Source: Pseudomonas sp. ATCC 13867 | GTDB lineage: Bacteria > Pseudomonadota > Gammaproteobacteria > Pseudomonadales > Pseudomonadaceae | DNA length: 64,000 bases | Direction: 5' to 3' | Assembly (NCBI RefSeq): GCF_000349845.1 | Contig: NC_020829.1 | Location: forward strand, 124,001-188,000 | In this document: in pieces, positions 1 through 10,525 of the stretch | Layout: every line of letters starts with the position of its first letter | Position numbering within the stretch: position 1 is the first letter of the stretch | Translations under genes and position numbers: made by a program | Notes under the pieces: generated by a model | The model's input: the letters and a program-made list of their open reading frames with translations, nothing else | Databases searched by the model: none | Told to the model about the DNA's origin: nothing

Positions 1-2
1 AG

Positions 3-380
3 TTCCTTTCTTGCGGCAAGCCCGCGATCGCGCCCGCCCATTCGGGGATGAGCGACTACATCGATGAGCAGGTGGCCTTCGTGGTGAAGAGCTGGGCGGA
101 GGCAACCTCCTGGCCGCACGACCCGCGATCGGCGATTCGTACGTGCAGGCAGCAGATCGATTGGCAGTCCCTGGTCACGGCCTACCACGACGCCTATCGG
201 TTGGTTCGGGATTGCCCCGAACGCTATCGCGACATGGCGCGTCGTTCAATCGACAGGATGTCCAGCTATTGCTCTCGAAAATCCGTGAATAGCCGTCTAC
301 AACCTTTCCTTGCATCGGTCTGCAGCAGCCAGGGCAATGCGGCAGGCGGGGATGTTTCGCAGGGGAGTCGCGACAGATGA
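3..380 (+). CDS. Glycosyltransferase family 4, C-terminal end (5' truncated by window edge)
   Basis: The open frame runs in from the left edge, so the ATG at 48 is internal and not a start. Fifteen codons before it read ...SCGKPAIAPAHSG and continue MSDYIDEQVAF. This is the donor-nucleotide-sugar loop of GT-B family 1/4 glycosyltransferases (typically GKPVIAP..GM.DYI). The rest forms the usual C-terminal helices, including an RYRDMARRSIDRM stretch. The stop overlaps the next ATG by 4 bp (ATGA), so the two genes are translationally coupled. From its position beside the D-rhamnan locus I infer a sugar transferase that modifies or caps the chain. The donor and acceptor cannot be read from this fragment. 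Confidence 0.8.
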   Translation, partial: FLSCGKPAIAPAHSGMSDYIDEQVAFVVKSWAEATSWPHDPRSAIRTCRQQIDWQSLVTAYHDAYRLVRDCPERYRDMARRSIDRMSSYCSRKSVNSRLQPFLASVCSSQGNAAGGDVSQGSRDR

Positions 381-1546
381 ATCGCCGCATTGCCGATATC
401 GAGGTACTGCGGGCATTCGCGGTGTTGGCGGTCGCGCTTTATCACGTGAACGGGGTTCTCACAGGCTTCAACACGCCCAGCCTGCCTTGGCCATTTCAAC
501 AGCTTGGCGGCTGGTTTGGCGTGGACCTGTTCTTTGCGATTTCCGGGTTCGTCATTGCCCGTGGGCTGCTGGGGCAGATGGAGCGCCCCCGGCGCTGGGG
601 CGAGGCCTGGCCCGTGATCAAGGTGTTCTGGCTACGCCGGTTCTGGCGACTGATACCTTCGGCATGGCTGTGGCTGGCGATCATGTTGTTGCTGTCATGG
701 CTGTTCAACACATCGGGCGTCTATGGACAGGTGAGTGCCAATCTGGAGGCGACGCTTGCCGGTATGCTCAATGTCGCCAATGCGCGATTTGCTTATTGCT
801 TTGGAACCTGTGAGTTCTACTCGAGCTTTGTGTACTGGAGTTTATCGCTGGAGGAGCAGTTCTACCTGCTGCTGCCGCTGTTGATCTTTTTTGTCCGAGG
901 ACGATGGTTGCCGGTGCTGCTCGGTGCCTGGGTGCTGTTTCAGTTGGTGCAGGCTCGGGGGCTGTGGCTGATGGCGTTTCGAACGGATGCGCTGTTGCTG
1001 GGTGTCTTGTTGGCAATGGCCGGTGGTACGGGGGTGTATCAACGGCTGAAGCCGATGTGGCTGGCCCGCCGTCCATTGGTTGCGGCTCTGATACTCGGTG
1101 CCATTCTGGCGAACCTGGCGTGGCTGGCATCCCCTGCAAGGGGTATGTATACGTACGAAGTGGGTGCGATTGCCGTTCTGTCTGCCGTGCTGGTGTGGCT
1201 GGCGTCCTACGATCTTGATCTGTTCTGTCGAGTGCGTGGACTGCGTGAGGTGTTGTTCTGGCTGGGAAGTCGTTCCTACGCGATCTATCTCATCCACGTT
1301 CCTGTCTATCTGGGCGCCAGCGAAGTGCGTTTGCGCCTGTTCAGCGATGTCGATCGTGCGGCCCCGGTCTTCCTGGCCATCGGACTTCCCGCCTGCCTGG
1401 CGGTCATCGCCGCCCTGGCCGAATTGAACTATCGCTTCGTCGAGTCCCCGCTGCGCCGTTATGGCGTGCGGATGACGTCGAACATGCGCAATCACAACCT
1501 GACACGTTCGGCGCTTCCAGGCGTCAAGCAAGCGTCGACAACCTGA
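377..1546 (+). CDS. Membrane acyltransferase, family 3 (OafA/YrhL type)
   Basis: 389 aa, normal for acyltransferase-3 proteins. The N-terminus has the family signature: an R-x-x-x-IEVLRAFAVLAVALYH opening with the conserved active-site His in YHVN near residue 24, followed by FGVDLFFAISGFVIA. About ten hydrophobic segments span the protein. Members move an acyl group, usually acetyl, from a cytoplasmic donor to an exported sugar across the inner membrane. It is coupled to the preceding glycosyltransferase (4-bp overlap) and lies 9 bp before a methyltransferase. This suggests O-acylation of the common polysaccharide antigen or its terminal sugars. That target is inferred from context only. Codon choice is less GC-extreme than in the housekeeping genes further right (several TTA/TTG codons), as is common in surface-polysaccharide loci. 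Confidence 0.85.
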   Translation: MNRRIADIEVLRAFAVLAVALYHVNGVLTGFNTPSLPWPFQQLGGWFGVDLFFAISGFVIARGLLGQMERPRRWGEAWPVIKVFWLRRFWRLIPSAWLWLAIMLLLSWLFNTSGVYGQVSANLEATLAGMLNVANARFAYCFGTCEFYSSFVYWSLSLEEQFYLLLPLLIFFVRGRWLPVLLGAWVLFQLVQARGLWLMAFRTDALLLGVLLAMAGGTGVYQRLKPMWLARRPLVAALILGAILANLAWLASPARGMYTYEVGAIAVLSAVLVWLASYDLDLFCRVRGLREVLFWLGSRSYAIYLIHVPVYLGASEVRLRLFSDVDRAAPVFLAIGLPACLAVIAALAELNYRFVESPLRRYGVRMTSNMRNHNLTRSALPGVKQASTT

Positions 1547-1555
1547 GGGTCATAC

Positions 1556-2404
1556 ATGCTTCATCGCCTGAAAAGATTCTTGAACATGCAAGAGGATCAG
1601 GAAGTGGTTGCGCAGCCGGACGGCAGCTCGGAGCAAGCGGTGGCGGAAGCCGCGCCGGTCATTCTGCCGGTGGGGCTGGTGGATATGTCGCTCAGTGGCT
1701 GGTTCAAGAACGAGGCCGGTGAGTTGATCGAGGGTTTCCCCATCCGGGAAGAGGACTCGGTGCTGGATATCGGTTGCGGCGATGGTGGCTTCACACTGTT
1801 TGCCGGGCGTCAGGGCGCGGAGATATTCGTTGCCGACATCAATCAATCGAGTGTCGATACGGCCGTTGCGAGGGTTCGCGAAACCCGTGCTCGCGCCGTG
1901 CATCCGCTGGTCACGGACGCCAATCCCATTCCGCTTGAGGATGAGCGTGTCAGCCGGGTTATCGCTATGGAGGTGCTGGAGCACGTCGACGATCCCGCGC
2001 GCTTTCTGAACGAACTGGTGCGAGTGGCCAAACCTGGCTCGCTGTTTTTGCTGACGGTACCGGACCCGCACGGGGAGAAGGCGCAGCAGGGCATTGCTCC
2101 CGACAGCTATTTCCAGAAGCCGAACCATATCCACATCTTCGAACGCGACGAGTTCGAAGCCCTGGTGCGTGAAGCTGGCCTGGAGGTCGAGCGGCGCCTG
2201 GGGTATGGCTTCTATCGCACGCTGTGGTGGTTCTTCTACTGGGCATCTGGCCAGCCGAGTCTTTCGGAACCCTGGCATCCGCTGCTCGAGCAATGGGACA
2301 GGACCTGGAGTGAATTGCTCTCCCTGCCCCAGGGCGCGAAGGTTAAGGAGGCGCTGGACCAGGTCATGCCCAAGAGCCAGGTGATCATCGCCCGCAAACC
2401 GTAG
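1556..2404 (+). CDS. Class I SAM-dependent methyltransferase (polysaccharide modification)
   Basis: 282 aa. Rossmann-type methyltransferase of the Methyltransf_11/23 group. Motif I VLDIGCGDGGFTLF lies near residues 65-78, the acidic motif II is VADINQSS, and the post-motif strand is VIAMEVLEHVDDP. The first 40 residues are a charged extension without a signal peptide, so the protein is cytoplasmic. It is the last gene before the 243-bp gap preceding rmd. In P. aeruginosa, genes next to the A-band cluster are linked to terminal methylated rhamnose. I infer that this enzyme methylates the non-reducing end of the rhamnan, possibly as a chain-length or stop signal for the Wzm/Wzt exporter. The substrate is unproven. 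Confidence 0.8.
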   Translation: MLHRLKRFLNMQEDQEVVAQPDGSSEQAVAEAAPVILPVGLVDMSLSGWFKNEAGELIEGFPIREEDSVLDIGCGDGGFTLFAGRQGAEIFVADINQSSVDTAVARVRETRARAVHPLVTDANPIPLEDERVSRVIAMEVLEHVDDPARFLNELVRVAKPGSLFLLTVPDPHGEKAQQGIAPDSYFQKPNHIHIFERDEFEALVREAGLEVERRLGYGFYRTLWWFFYWASGQPSLSEPWHPLLEQWDRTWSELLSLPQGAKVKEALDQVMPKSQVIIARKP

Positions 2405-2647
2405 AGTCGACGGCAATGCATAACAGGCACATCGCAAACATTGAGTTACCGCGGGGCGGCGTTGAACTGGGGGCGAGCTTCATGCTCGAACGGATACTGA
2501 CGGCGTTGGCCATGACGGTCGTGACGGCTGGCGCGCTTCGTGGGCGCCGAGGAGGACAGCCGGGATGTTGCGGTGCGCTCCACTGCGGCGCGCGAGCTGG
2601 CGTGAATCGATCACAGCAGATCCAACGTTCATTAACAGGGGACCGCT

Positions 2648-4533
<1,886 letters not shown>

Positions 4534-4536
4534 TCC

Positions 4537-5973
4537 ATGTTGATCCCCGTGATTCTTTCCGGCGGCGCGGGAACGCGCCTTTGGCCGGTATCTCGCGAGG
4601 GGCAGCCCAAACCGTTCATGGCGATGCCGGACGGCCAGTCGCTGCTGCAGAAGACCTACCGGAGAGCCGCCGAACTGATCGGCACGGACGGCGACATCGT
4701 CACGGTGACCAACCGTGATTACTTCTTCCAGAGCAAGGACCATTACCTCGCTGCCAAATTGCGCCAACGCGGCCACTTCATCCTCGAGCCCGAGGGACGC
4801 AATACGGCGCCGGCGATAGCGGTCGCGGCCCTCGCCCTGCGCGCCCGTCATGGTGACGATGTGACAATGGTGGTGATGCCGGCCGATCACCTGATCTGTG
4901 ATTCCGAAGCCTTCGTCCGTGCGGTTGAGCATGCCGCCGCGCTGGCGGAGGAAGGGCATCTGGTGACCTTCGGCGTGGTGCCCACGGCGCCGGAAACCGG
5001 CTTCGGATACATCGAGATGGGCGATGGGCTCGACGATCGGGGCGGCAGCAAGGTCAAGCGCTTTGTCGAAAAGCCCGATCTGGCGACGGCGCAGGGATTC
5101 CTGCAGAGCGGTACCTTCCTGTGGAACTCGGGGATGTTCTGCTTCACGGTCGGCGCTTTCGTCGCCGAGCTGGAAAAGCATGCGCCGGAGCTGCTGGAGC
5201 GGGCCATCGATTGCCAGATGGCCAGCCAGCCGGATGACCTGGGCAATTTCGTGCAGCAGGAGCTGTCGGCCGAGCAGTTCTGCGCGCTGGAGGACATCTC
5301 CATCGATTACGCGCTGATGGAACGCTCCGAACGCGTTGCCGTGGTGCCGGCGACCTTCGACTGGAGCGATATCGGCTCCTGGACCGCCCTCAGCGCGCTG
5401 GTCGAGGCTGACGCGCAGAACAACCGAGCCGCGGGCAGCGCCATCTTCGTCGACAGTCGTGACAATTTCGTCCAGAGCGAGGGTCGCCTGATCGCGGCCG
5501 TGGGCGTCGAGGGGCTGATCATCGTCGAGACCGCCGATGCCATCCTGGTCGCCCGCTCCGACCGTGCCCAGGATGTCCGCAAGGTCGTGAAGCAGCTCAA
5601 GGACAGCGAGAACGAAGCCTATCGCCTGCACCGCACCGTCAGCCGTCCCTGGGGCACCTACACGGTTCTCGAAGAGGGCTCGCGGTTCAAGATCAAGCGC
5701 ATCGTGGTCAAGCCCGGCGCGTCGCTGTCTCTGCAGATGCACCATCACCGCAGCGAGCATTGGGTGGTGGTACAGGGCATGGCCAAGGTGACCAACGGCG
5801 AGTCGGTACGCCTGGTCAACAGCAATGAATCGACCTATATCCCGGCGGGACATCGCCATCGTCTGGAGAACCCAGGGGTGATCGACCTGGTGATGATCGA
5901 GGTGCAGAGCGGGGAGTACCTGGGTGAGGACGATATCGTCCGCTTCGAGGATGTGTACGGCAGGGTTGTCTGA
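4537..5973 (+). CDS. wbpW: Bifunctional mannose-6-phosphate isomerase / mannose-1-phosphate guanylyltransferase
   Basis: 478 aa, the size of type II PMI-GMP enzymes (AlgA, WbpW, PslB). The N-terminal nucleotidyltransferase starts LSGGAGTRLWPVSR with lysine in QPKPF and has FVEKP near residue 175. The C-terminal cupin isomerase domain begins at RPWGTYTVLEEG and carries metal-ligand histidines in LQMHHHRSEHWVVVQG. It supplies GDP-mannose to Gmd. AlgA and PslB are encoded elsewhere in Pseudomonas genomes, but position and linkage identify this copy as WbpW. Its TGA overlaps the wzm ATG by one base. Confidence 0.95.
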   Translation: MLIPVILSGGAGTRLWPVSREGQPKPFMAMPDGQSLLQKTYRRAAELIGTDGDIVTVTNRDYFFQSKDHYLAAKLRQRGHFILEPEGRNTAPAIAVAALALRARHGDDVTMVVMPADHLICDSEAFVRAVEHAAALAEEGHLVTFGVVPTAPETGFGYIEMGDGLDDRGGSKVKRFVEKPDLATAQGFLQSGTFLWNSGMFCFTVGAFVAELEKHAPELLERAIDCQMASQPDDLGNFVQQELSAEQFCALEDISIDYALMERSERVAVVPATFDWSDIGSWTALSALVEADAQNNRAAGSAIFVDSRDNFVQSEGRLIAAVGVEGLIIVETADAILVARSDRAQDVRKVVKQLKDSENEAYRLHRTVSRPWGTYTVLEEGSRFKIKRIVVKPGASLSLQMHHHRSEHWVVVQGMAKVTNGESVRLVNSNESTYIPAGHRHRLENPGVIDLVMIEVQSGEYLGEDDIVRFEDVYGRVV

Positions 5974-6770
5974 TGTCGCTGAGCATGTTGAAAGGCGCGT
6001 GGCAGTACCGGGGATTCATCCTGGGTAGCGTCAAGCGCGAGTTTGAGTCGAAGTATCGGGGATCGTTGCTGGGCGTCGTGTGGACCGTCCTCAACCCACT
6101 GGCGATGATCCTGGTCTACACGGTGATTTTCTCGGAGGTCATGCGAACGCGCTTGCCGGGGGTGGATGACAAGCTCGCCTACAGCGTTTTCCTGTGTTCG
6201 GGGCTTCTGACCTGGGGCCTGTTCTCCGAGGTGGTGTCCCGCAGCCTGACGATGTTCCTGGACAACGCCAACCTGCTGAAGAAGCTCAACTTCCCGAGGA
6301 TCTGCCTGCCGCTGGTGGGCATGCTCAATTCGCTGCTCAACTTCGCCATCATCTTCGGCCTGTTCCTGGGCTTCCTGCTGATCAGCGGGCGGCTGCCGGG
6401 CATGGCGCTGCTGGCGTTCCCGCTGCTGCTCGTTCTCCAACTGATGTTCGCGGGCGGCCTGGGCATGTTGCTGGGGCTGCTCAACGTGTTCTTCCGCGAC
6501 GTGGGGCAGATGTTCGGGATACTCCTGCAGTTCTGGTTCTGGTTCACCCCGATCGTTTATCCGCTCGCCATCCTGCCGGAGCCCATTCGCCGGGCGATCG
6601 AGCTCAACCCGATGACGGCGCTGATCCAGTCGTACCAGAACCTCTTTCTGTATGACCGTTGGCCGGACTGGTCGCAACTGGTGCCGCTGGCCGTTACGGG
6701 GGGGATTCTGTGTGTCATGGCGCTGCTGCTGTTCCGTGGGCGCTCGGGTGAAATGGTGGATGAGCTCTGA
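5973..6770 (+). CDS. wzm: A-band polysaccharide ABC transporter, permease subunit
   Basis: 265 aa ABC-2 type membrane protein with six hydrophobic segments. It has the family N-terminus (a VKREFESKYRGSLLGVVWTVLNP amphipathic region leading into TM1). Together with Wzt it moves the finished, lipid-linked rhamnan across the inner membrane. It is joined to its neighbours by one-base stop/start overlaps (TGATG) at both ends, which favours equimolar synthesis of permease and ATPase. The length and hydropathy are ordinary. Confidence 0.95.
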   Translation: MSLSMLKGAWQYRGFILGSVKREFESKYRGSLLGVVWTVLNPLAMILVYTVIFSEVMRTRLPGVDDKLAYSVFLCSGLLTWGLFSEVVSRSLTMFLDNANLLKKLNFPRICLPLVGMLNSLLNFAIIFGLFLGFLLISGRLPGMALLAFPLLLVLQLMFAGGLGMLLGLLNVFFRDVGQMFGILLQFWFWFTPIVYPLAILPEPIRRAIELNPMTALIQSYQNLFLYDRWPDWSQLVPLAVTGGILCVMALLLFRGRSGEMVDEL

Positions 6771-8023
6771 TGGGACATATTCGTATACATCAGTTGGGCA
6801 AGGCCTACCGTCAGTATCCTTCGCGCTGGTCCCGCCTGCGGGAATGGCTGACTCCGGGGGCGGCACCCCGGCACCAGCAACGCTGGGTGCTGCAAGGGGT
6901 GGACCTGGAGATCGCGCCGGGCGAGGCCGTGGGAATCGTTGGCTCCAATGGCGCCGGCAAGAGTACGCTGCTGAAGATCATCACCGGGACGACCGCGCCC
7001 ACCACCGGGCATTGCTCCGTCAGCGGGCTGGTTTCGGCGTTGCTGGAACTGGGCATGGGGTTCCACCCGGACTTCACCGGTCGGCAGAACGTGTTCATGG
7101 CGTCCCAGCTATTGGGCCTGCAGCGTGAAGAGATCGAGGCGCTGATGCCGTCGATCGAGGCGTTCGCGGAGATCGGCGATGCCATCGATCAACCGGTCCG
7201 TACGTACTCCAGCGGGATGCAGATGCGCCTGGCCTTCAGCGTGGCCACCGCGCGCCGTCCCGATGTGCTGATCGTCGACGAAGCGTTGTCGGTGGGCGAT
7301 GCCTACTTCCAGCACAAGAGCTTCGAGCGTATTCGAAGTTTCCGCCGCGAAGGTACCACGCTGCTCATCGTTTCCCATGACCGCTTCGCGATTCAGTCGA
7401 TCTGTGATCGAGCCGTCTACCTGGAGTTTGGCCGAGTCGCCATGCAGGGCGATCCGGAAACGGTCATGGATTACTACCACGCCCGCATGGGCAATGGCCT
7501 GAACCAGATGGTCCGCCAGGAAATGATGGATAACGGCAAGGCCCGCACCATCTCGGGGACTGGGGAGGCGGAGGTCGAGTCTGTCCGCCTGCTGGATACC
7601 GGCGGGAAGGCGCTGGAGGTGATCGAGGTCGGCACGGAGGTGGTGCTGGAGGTCACGATCGGGATCAAGCGGGACGTGGAGCGGCTGGTGCTCGGCTTCA
7701 TGCTCAAGGACCGCCTGGGCCAGGCCATGTATGGCATCAATTCCCACCGCTTGAAGCAGGAGCTGGAGCATCTCAAGGCCGGTGAGCGCGTTGTCTATCG
7801 CTATACGTTCCCCATGCGTCTCGGGACGGGCAATTACTCGGTTTCCCTCAGTGTGTCTCGCCTGGATTCCCACCTGGACGGGAATTACGAATGGAGGGAC
7901 TGCGCCATGATCTTCCATGTCGTGAACAGCACCCGGGAAAACTTCATTGGCTATTCCTGGCTGGGCGCCACGCTGGATGTGGAACGCACCCAGGAACCTG
8001 AAATCATGCGGAGCTTGCCGTGA
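6770..8023 (+). CDS. wzt: A-band polysaccharide ABC transporter, ATP-binding subunit with C-terminal glycan-recognition domain
   Basis: 417 aa. The ATPase domain occupies about residues 1-245: Walker A GSNGAGKST near residue 60, signature YSSGMQMRLAFS, Walker B VLIVDEALSVGD, and the H-loop in IVSHDR. The further ~170 residues are predicted beta-rich, as in Wzt proteins that use a C-terminal domain to recognise the capped non-reducing end of an O-polysaccharide. This domain links the exporter to the upstream modification genes: if a terminal methyl or acyl group marks a complete chain, this is where it would be read (inference). It overlaps wbpX by 4 bp. Confidence 0.95.
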   Translation: MGHIRIHQLGKAYRQYPSRWSRLREWLTPGAAPRHQQRWVLQGVDLEIAPGEAVGIVGSNGAGKSTLLKIITGTTAPTTGHCSVSGLVSALLELGMGFHPDFTGRQNVFMASQLLGLQREEIEALMPSIEAFAEIGDAIDQPVRTYSSGMQMRLAFSVATARRPDVLIVDEALSVGDAYFQHKSFERIRSFRREGTTLLIVSHDRFAIQSICDRAVYLEFGRVAMQGDPETVMDYYHARMGNGLNQMVRQEMMDNGKARTISGTGEAEVESVRLLDTGGKALEVIEVGTEVVLEVTIGIKRDVERLVLGFMLKDRLGQAMYGINSHRLKQELEHLKAGERVVYRYTFPMRLGTGNYSVSLSVSRLDSHLDGNYEWRDCAMIFHVVNSTRENFIGYSWLGATLDVERTQEPEIMRSLP

Positions 8024-9408
8024 CCCGACTGCTCATCGAATGCACTTACGTATACGAGCATCCCGACCTCAACTCGGGTATCCAGCGGGTCGTGCGCAGC
8101 GTCGTGCAGCATCTGGAGGGGCGCCAGGGCAAGGTCGAATGCATCCCCGTGATCATGCAGGGCGGCCAGCTCAAGCGAGTCCTCGAACTGATCCCGCCCA
8201 GCACGCCCGGCAAGACGACCTGGATGCGCCACCTGATCCACGGCTTCGATCATGCCCGACTGCGCTTCTGGGGGCTGCACTCCCGGCTGAGCGGCAAGCT
8301 CGGCCTGAGAGACGATGGACTGTCCCGGCGGCTGCTCTTCTGGACCTGGAAGCTGGCCAGCCTGTCGATGACATTGCCGTTGCGGACGCTGCTCTGGCTG
8401 GAGCGGCGCCTGGGCATGGTGGCTCAGCGCTCGGTGCCCCTGGAGATCCAGCCCGGTGATGTGTTCCTGATGCTGGACTCCTCCTGGCACGTCGACTTCT
8501 ACGCGCTGGCAGAAAGAATGAAGGCCCAGGGCATCCGGATCGTCTCGGTCATCTACGACCTGATTCCGCTCACCCATTCGCAGTTCTGCGACGCCGGACT
8601 GACCAAGGTGTTCGACCGCTGGTTCGACTGGGTCGTGCGCACTGCGGACGGATTCATCGCCATCTCCGAAACCATTCGCGATGAGGTGCGCGCGGAAGCG
8701 CTGAAGCGCCTTGGCCGCGAAGAGGCGGAAAAACGGCTGTTCGACTTTTTCCACCTGGGTTCCGAGCTGGACCTGGTTGAAAAGGAGCGTCAGCCGGACC
8801 CCGAGCTGGTTCGCGTGTTCGCATCGAAAGCGCCGGTCTACCTGATGGTGAGCACCATCGAGCCGCGCAAGAACCACGCCTACCTGCTCCAGGCCTTCGA
8901 ACAATTGTGGGCTGCCGGCTCCCAGGCTCGCCTGTGCATCATCGGCAAGATTGGCTGGAAGAGCGAGGACCTCATCGGGACCATCCATCGCCATCCCCAA
9001 TTGAACAAGCGCTTGTTCATGTTCAACCGCCTCGACGATACCGGGCTTGAGTACGCCTACGCGAACGCTCGCTCATTGGTGTTCCCGTCCCATGCCGAGG
9101 GCTTTGGCTTGCCGCTGGTAGAGGCCATGCAGCGAGGGCTGCCGGTGATGGCCAGCGATATCCCGGTATTCCGGGAAATCGGCCAGGAGTTCATGGCCTA
9201 CTTCGACCTGGACAATCCCGCAAGCCTGGCGGAAATGATCGACGCCTATGACACCACGGGCCGTTTCCCGGCCGTGTCCGAACTGTCTCAATGGCGCTGG
9301 ATTGGCTGGCGTGAGGCCAGCTTCCAGCTCCTCGAGCGGGCGACCCGGACGGACCCGATCACGGCGTCTATCCCCCAGACCGAGCGTGCGAATGCGGATT
9401 GCGCTTAA
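8020..9408 (+). CDS. wbpX: D-rhamnosyltransferase (GT4)
   Basis: 462 aa, starting at a GTG that overlaps the wzt stop (GTGA). The N-terminal part is a DUF-like GT-B domain (LIECTYVYEHPDLNSGIQRV). The C-terminal donor-binding half has STIEPRKNHAYLLQAFE and FPSHAEGFGLPLVEAM with the conserved E-x7-E arrangement. In P. aeruginosa WbpX, WbpY and WbpZ together build the alpha-linked D-rhamnan repeat on undecaprenyl-phosphate. The individual linkage of each enzyme is not evident from sequence. The 3' end overlaps wbpY by 17 bp. Confidence 0.9.
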   Translation: MTRLLIECTYVYEHPDLNSGIQRVVRSVVQHLEGRQGKVECIPVIMQGGQLKRVLELIPPSTPGKTTWMRHLIHGFDHARLRFWGLHSRLSGKLGLRDDGLSRRLLFWTWKLASLSMTLPLRTLLWLERRLGMVAQRSVPLEIQPGDVFLMLDSSWHVDFYALAERMKAQGIRIVSVIYDLIPLTHSQFCDAGLTKVFDRWFDWVVRTADGFIAISETIRDEVRAEALKRLGREEAEKRLFDFFHLGSELDLVEKERQPDPELVRVFASKAPVYLMVSTIEPRKNHAYLLQAFEQLWAAGSQARLCIIGKIGWKSEDLIGTIHRHPQLNKRLFMFNRLDDTGLEYAYANARSLVFPSHAEGFGLPLVEAMQRGLPVMASDIPVFREIGQEFMAYFDLDNPASLAEMIDAYDTTGRFPAVSELSQWRWIGWREASFQLLERATRTDPITASIPQTERANADCA

Positions 9409-10525
9409 CGCTCGAATCCTTCAGGCGCCCCGCACGGGCATTGGCCAGTATGTCGCCGCCCTGGCGATGGCGCTTGGTGAGACGCCGGGCCTGCAACTCG
9501 AACTGTTCCTCGGCTGGACGTGGAGTGCCCGCTTGCCCGAGGCCGCGCTGCCCGGCTATTCGCGTTGGGCCGACGCGGCCAAGCGTGTGCCGGGTGCCTA
9601 CCGTATTCGCCGTTGGCTGGAGCAGAGCGCTTTCGACAAGGGACTGACGCCGCGCGGGGTCGAGCTCTACCATGAGCCGACGCTGTGGCCGCTGGAGTTC
9701 GAGGGACCGATGGTGATGACGCTGCATGATCTGACGCATGTGCACTATCCGCAGACGCAGCCCCGCGATCGGCTGGCGGAGATCGAGCGCAGGGTTGGAA
9801 AGGGGGTCGAGCGCTCCCGGTGCGTGCTGACCGACTCGCAGCATGTAGCGGAAGAAATACGCCGGCATTTCGCGCTTCCGGCGGACCGGGTAACGGTGGC
9901 GCCACTGGGCTGCGCCCCGCGCTTTCACCCCCGCTCAGCGGAGGCGATCGCCGCCCCCTTGCAGCCCCTGGAACTGGTCCCCGGGCAGTATCTGATTTGT
10001 GTCGGAACGCTGGAGCCGCGAAAGAACCTGACACTGGCGCTCAAGGCATACGCCCTGCTGCCGGAACGCGTCCGTGCCCATCTCCCATTGGTCATAGTTG
10101 GAATGCCGGGGTGGCGCGACGAGACGCTCAATGAGACGCTGAGGAAGGCTGTCGCATCCGGGCAGGTGCGATTGTTGGGCTACCAGAGCGACGAGTCCCT
10201 CGCCCGGTTGCTGGCCGGCGCGCGGGCGCTGCTGTTCCCCTCGCTGTACGAGGGCTTCGGTTTGCCGGTGCTGGAAGCGATGGCCAGCGGCGTGCCGGTG
10301 GTGCTGACACGCACCTCCTCGCTGCCGGAGGTGGCCGGGGAGGCGGGGGTGTACGTCAATGCCGAGGATCCGCAGGAGATGAGCATCGCCATACAGCGGC
10401 TGGTGGACGATGAATCGTTCTGGCAGCGCTGCCGGGCGCTCGGCCTCGAGCGGGCCGGGGCGTTCAGTTGGCAACGTTGTGCCCGAATTACCAGCGATGT
10501 CTACCGCAAGGTTCTGGAGGGCTGA
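9392..10525 (+). CDS. wbpY: D-rhamnosyltransferase (GT4)
   Basis: 377 aa when started at the ATG at 9392 (MRIALNARILQAPRTGIGQYV), which begins right at the GT-B fold. The frame stays open upstream to 9248, but that part is antisense-quality, low-complexity sequence inside wbpX and is rejected. The donor half shows GTLEPRKNLTLALKAY and FPSLYEGFGLPVLEAMASG. The gene order and the one-stop-one-start junction with wbpZ match the P. aeruginosa A-band operon. The product acts at the cytoplasmic face of the inner membrane in rhamnan elongation. Confidence 0.92.
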   Translation: MRIALNARILQAPRTGIGQYVAALAMALGETPGLQLELFLGWTWSARLPEAALPGYSRWADAAKRVPGAYRIRRWLEQSAFDKGLTPRGVELYHEPTLWPLEFEGPMVMTLHDLTHVHYPQTQPRDRLAEIERRVGKGVERSRCVLTDSQHVAEEIRRHFALPADRVTVAPLGCAPRFHPRSAEAIAAPLQPLELVPGQYLICVGTLEPRKNLTLALKAYALLPERVRAHLPLVIVGMPGWRDETLNETLRKAVASGQVRLLGYQSDESLARLLAGARALLFPSLYEGFGLPVLEAMASGVPVVLTRTSSLPEVAGEAGVYVNAEDPQEMSIAIQRLVDDESFWQRCRALGLERAGAFSWQRCARITSDVYRKVLEG

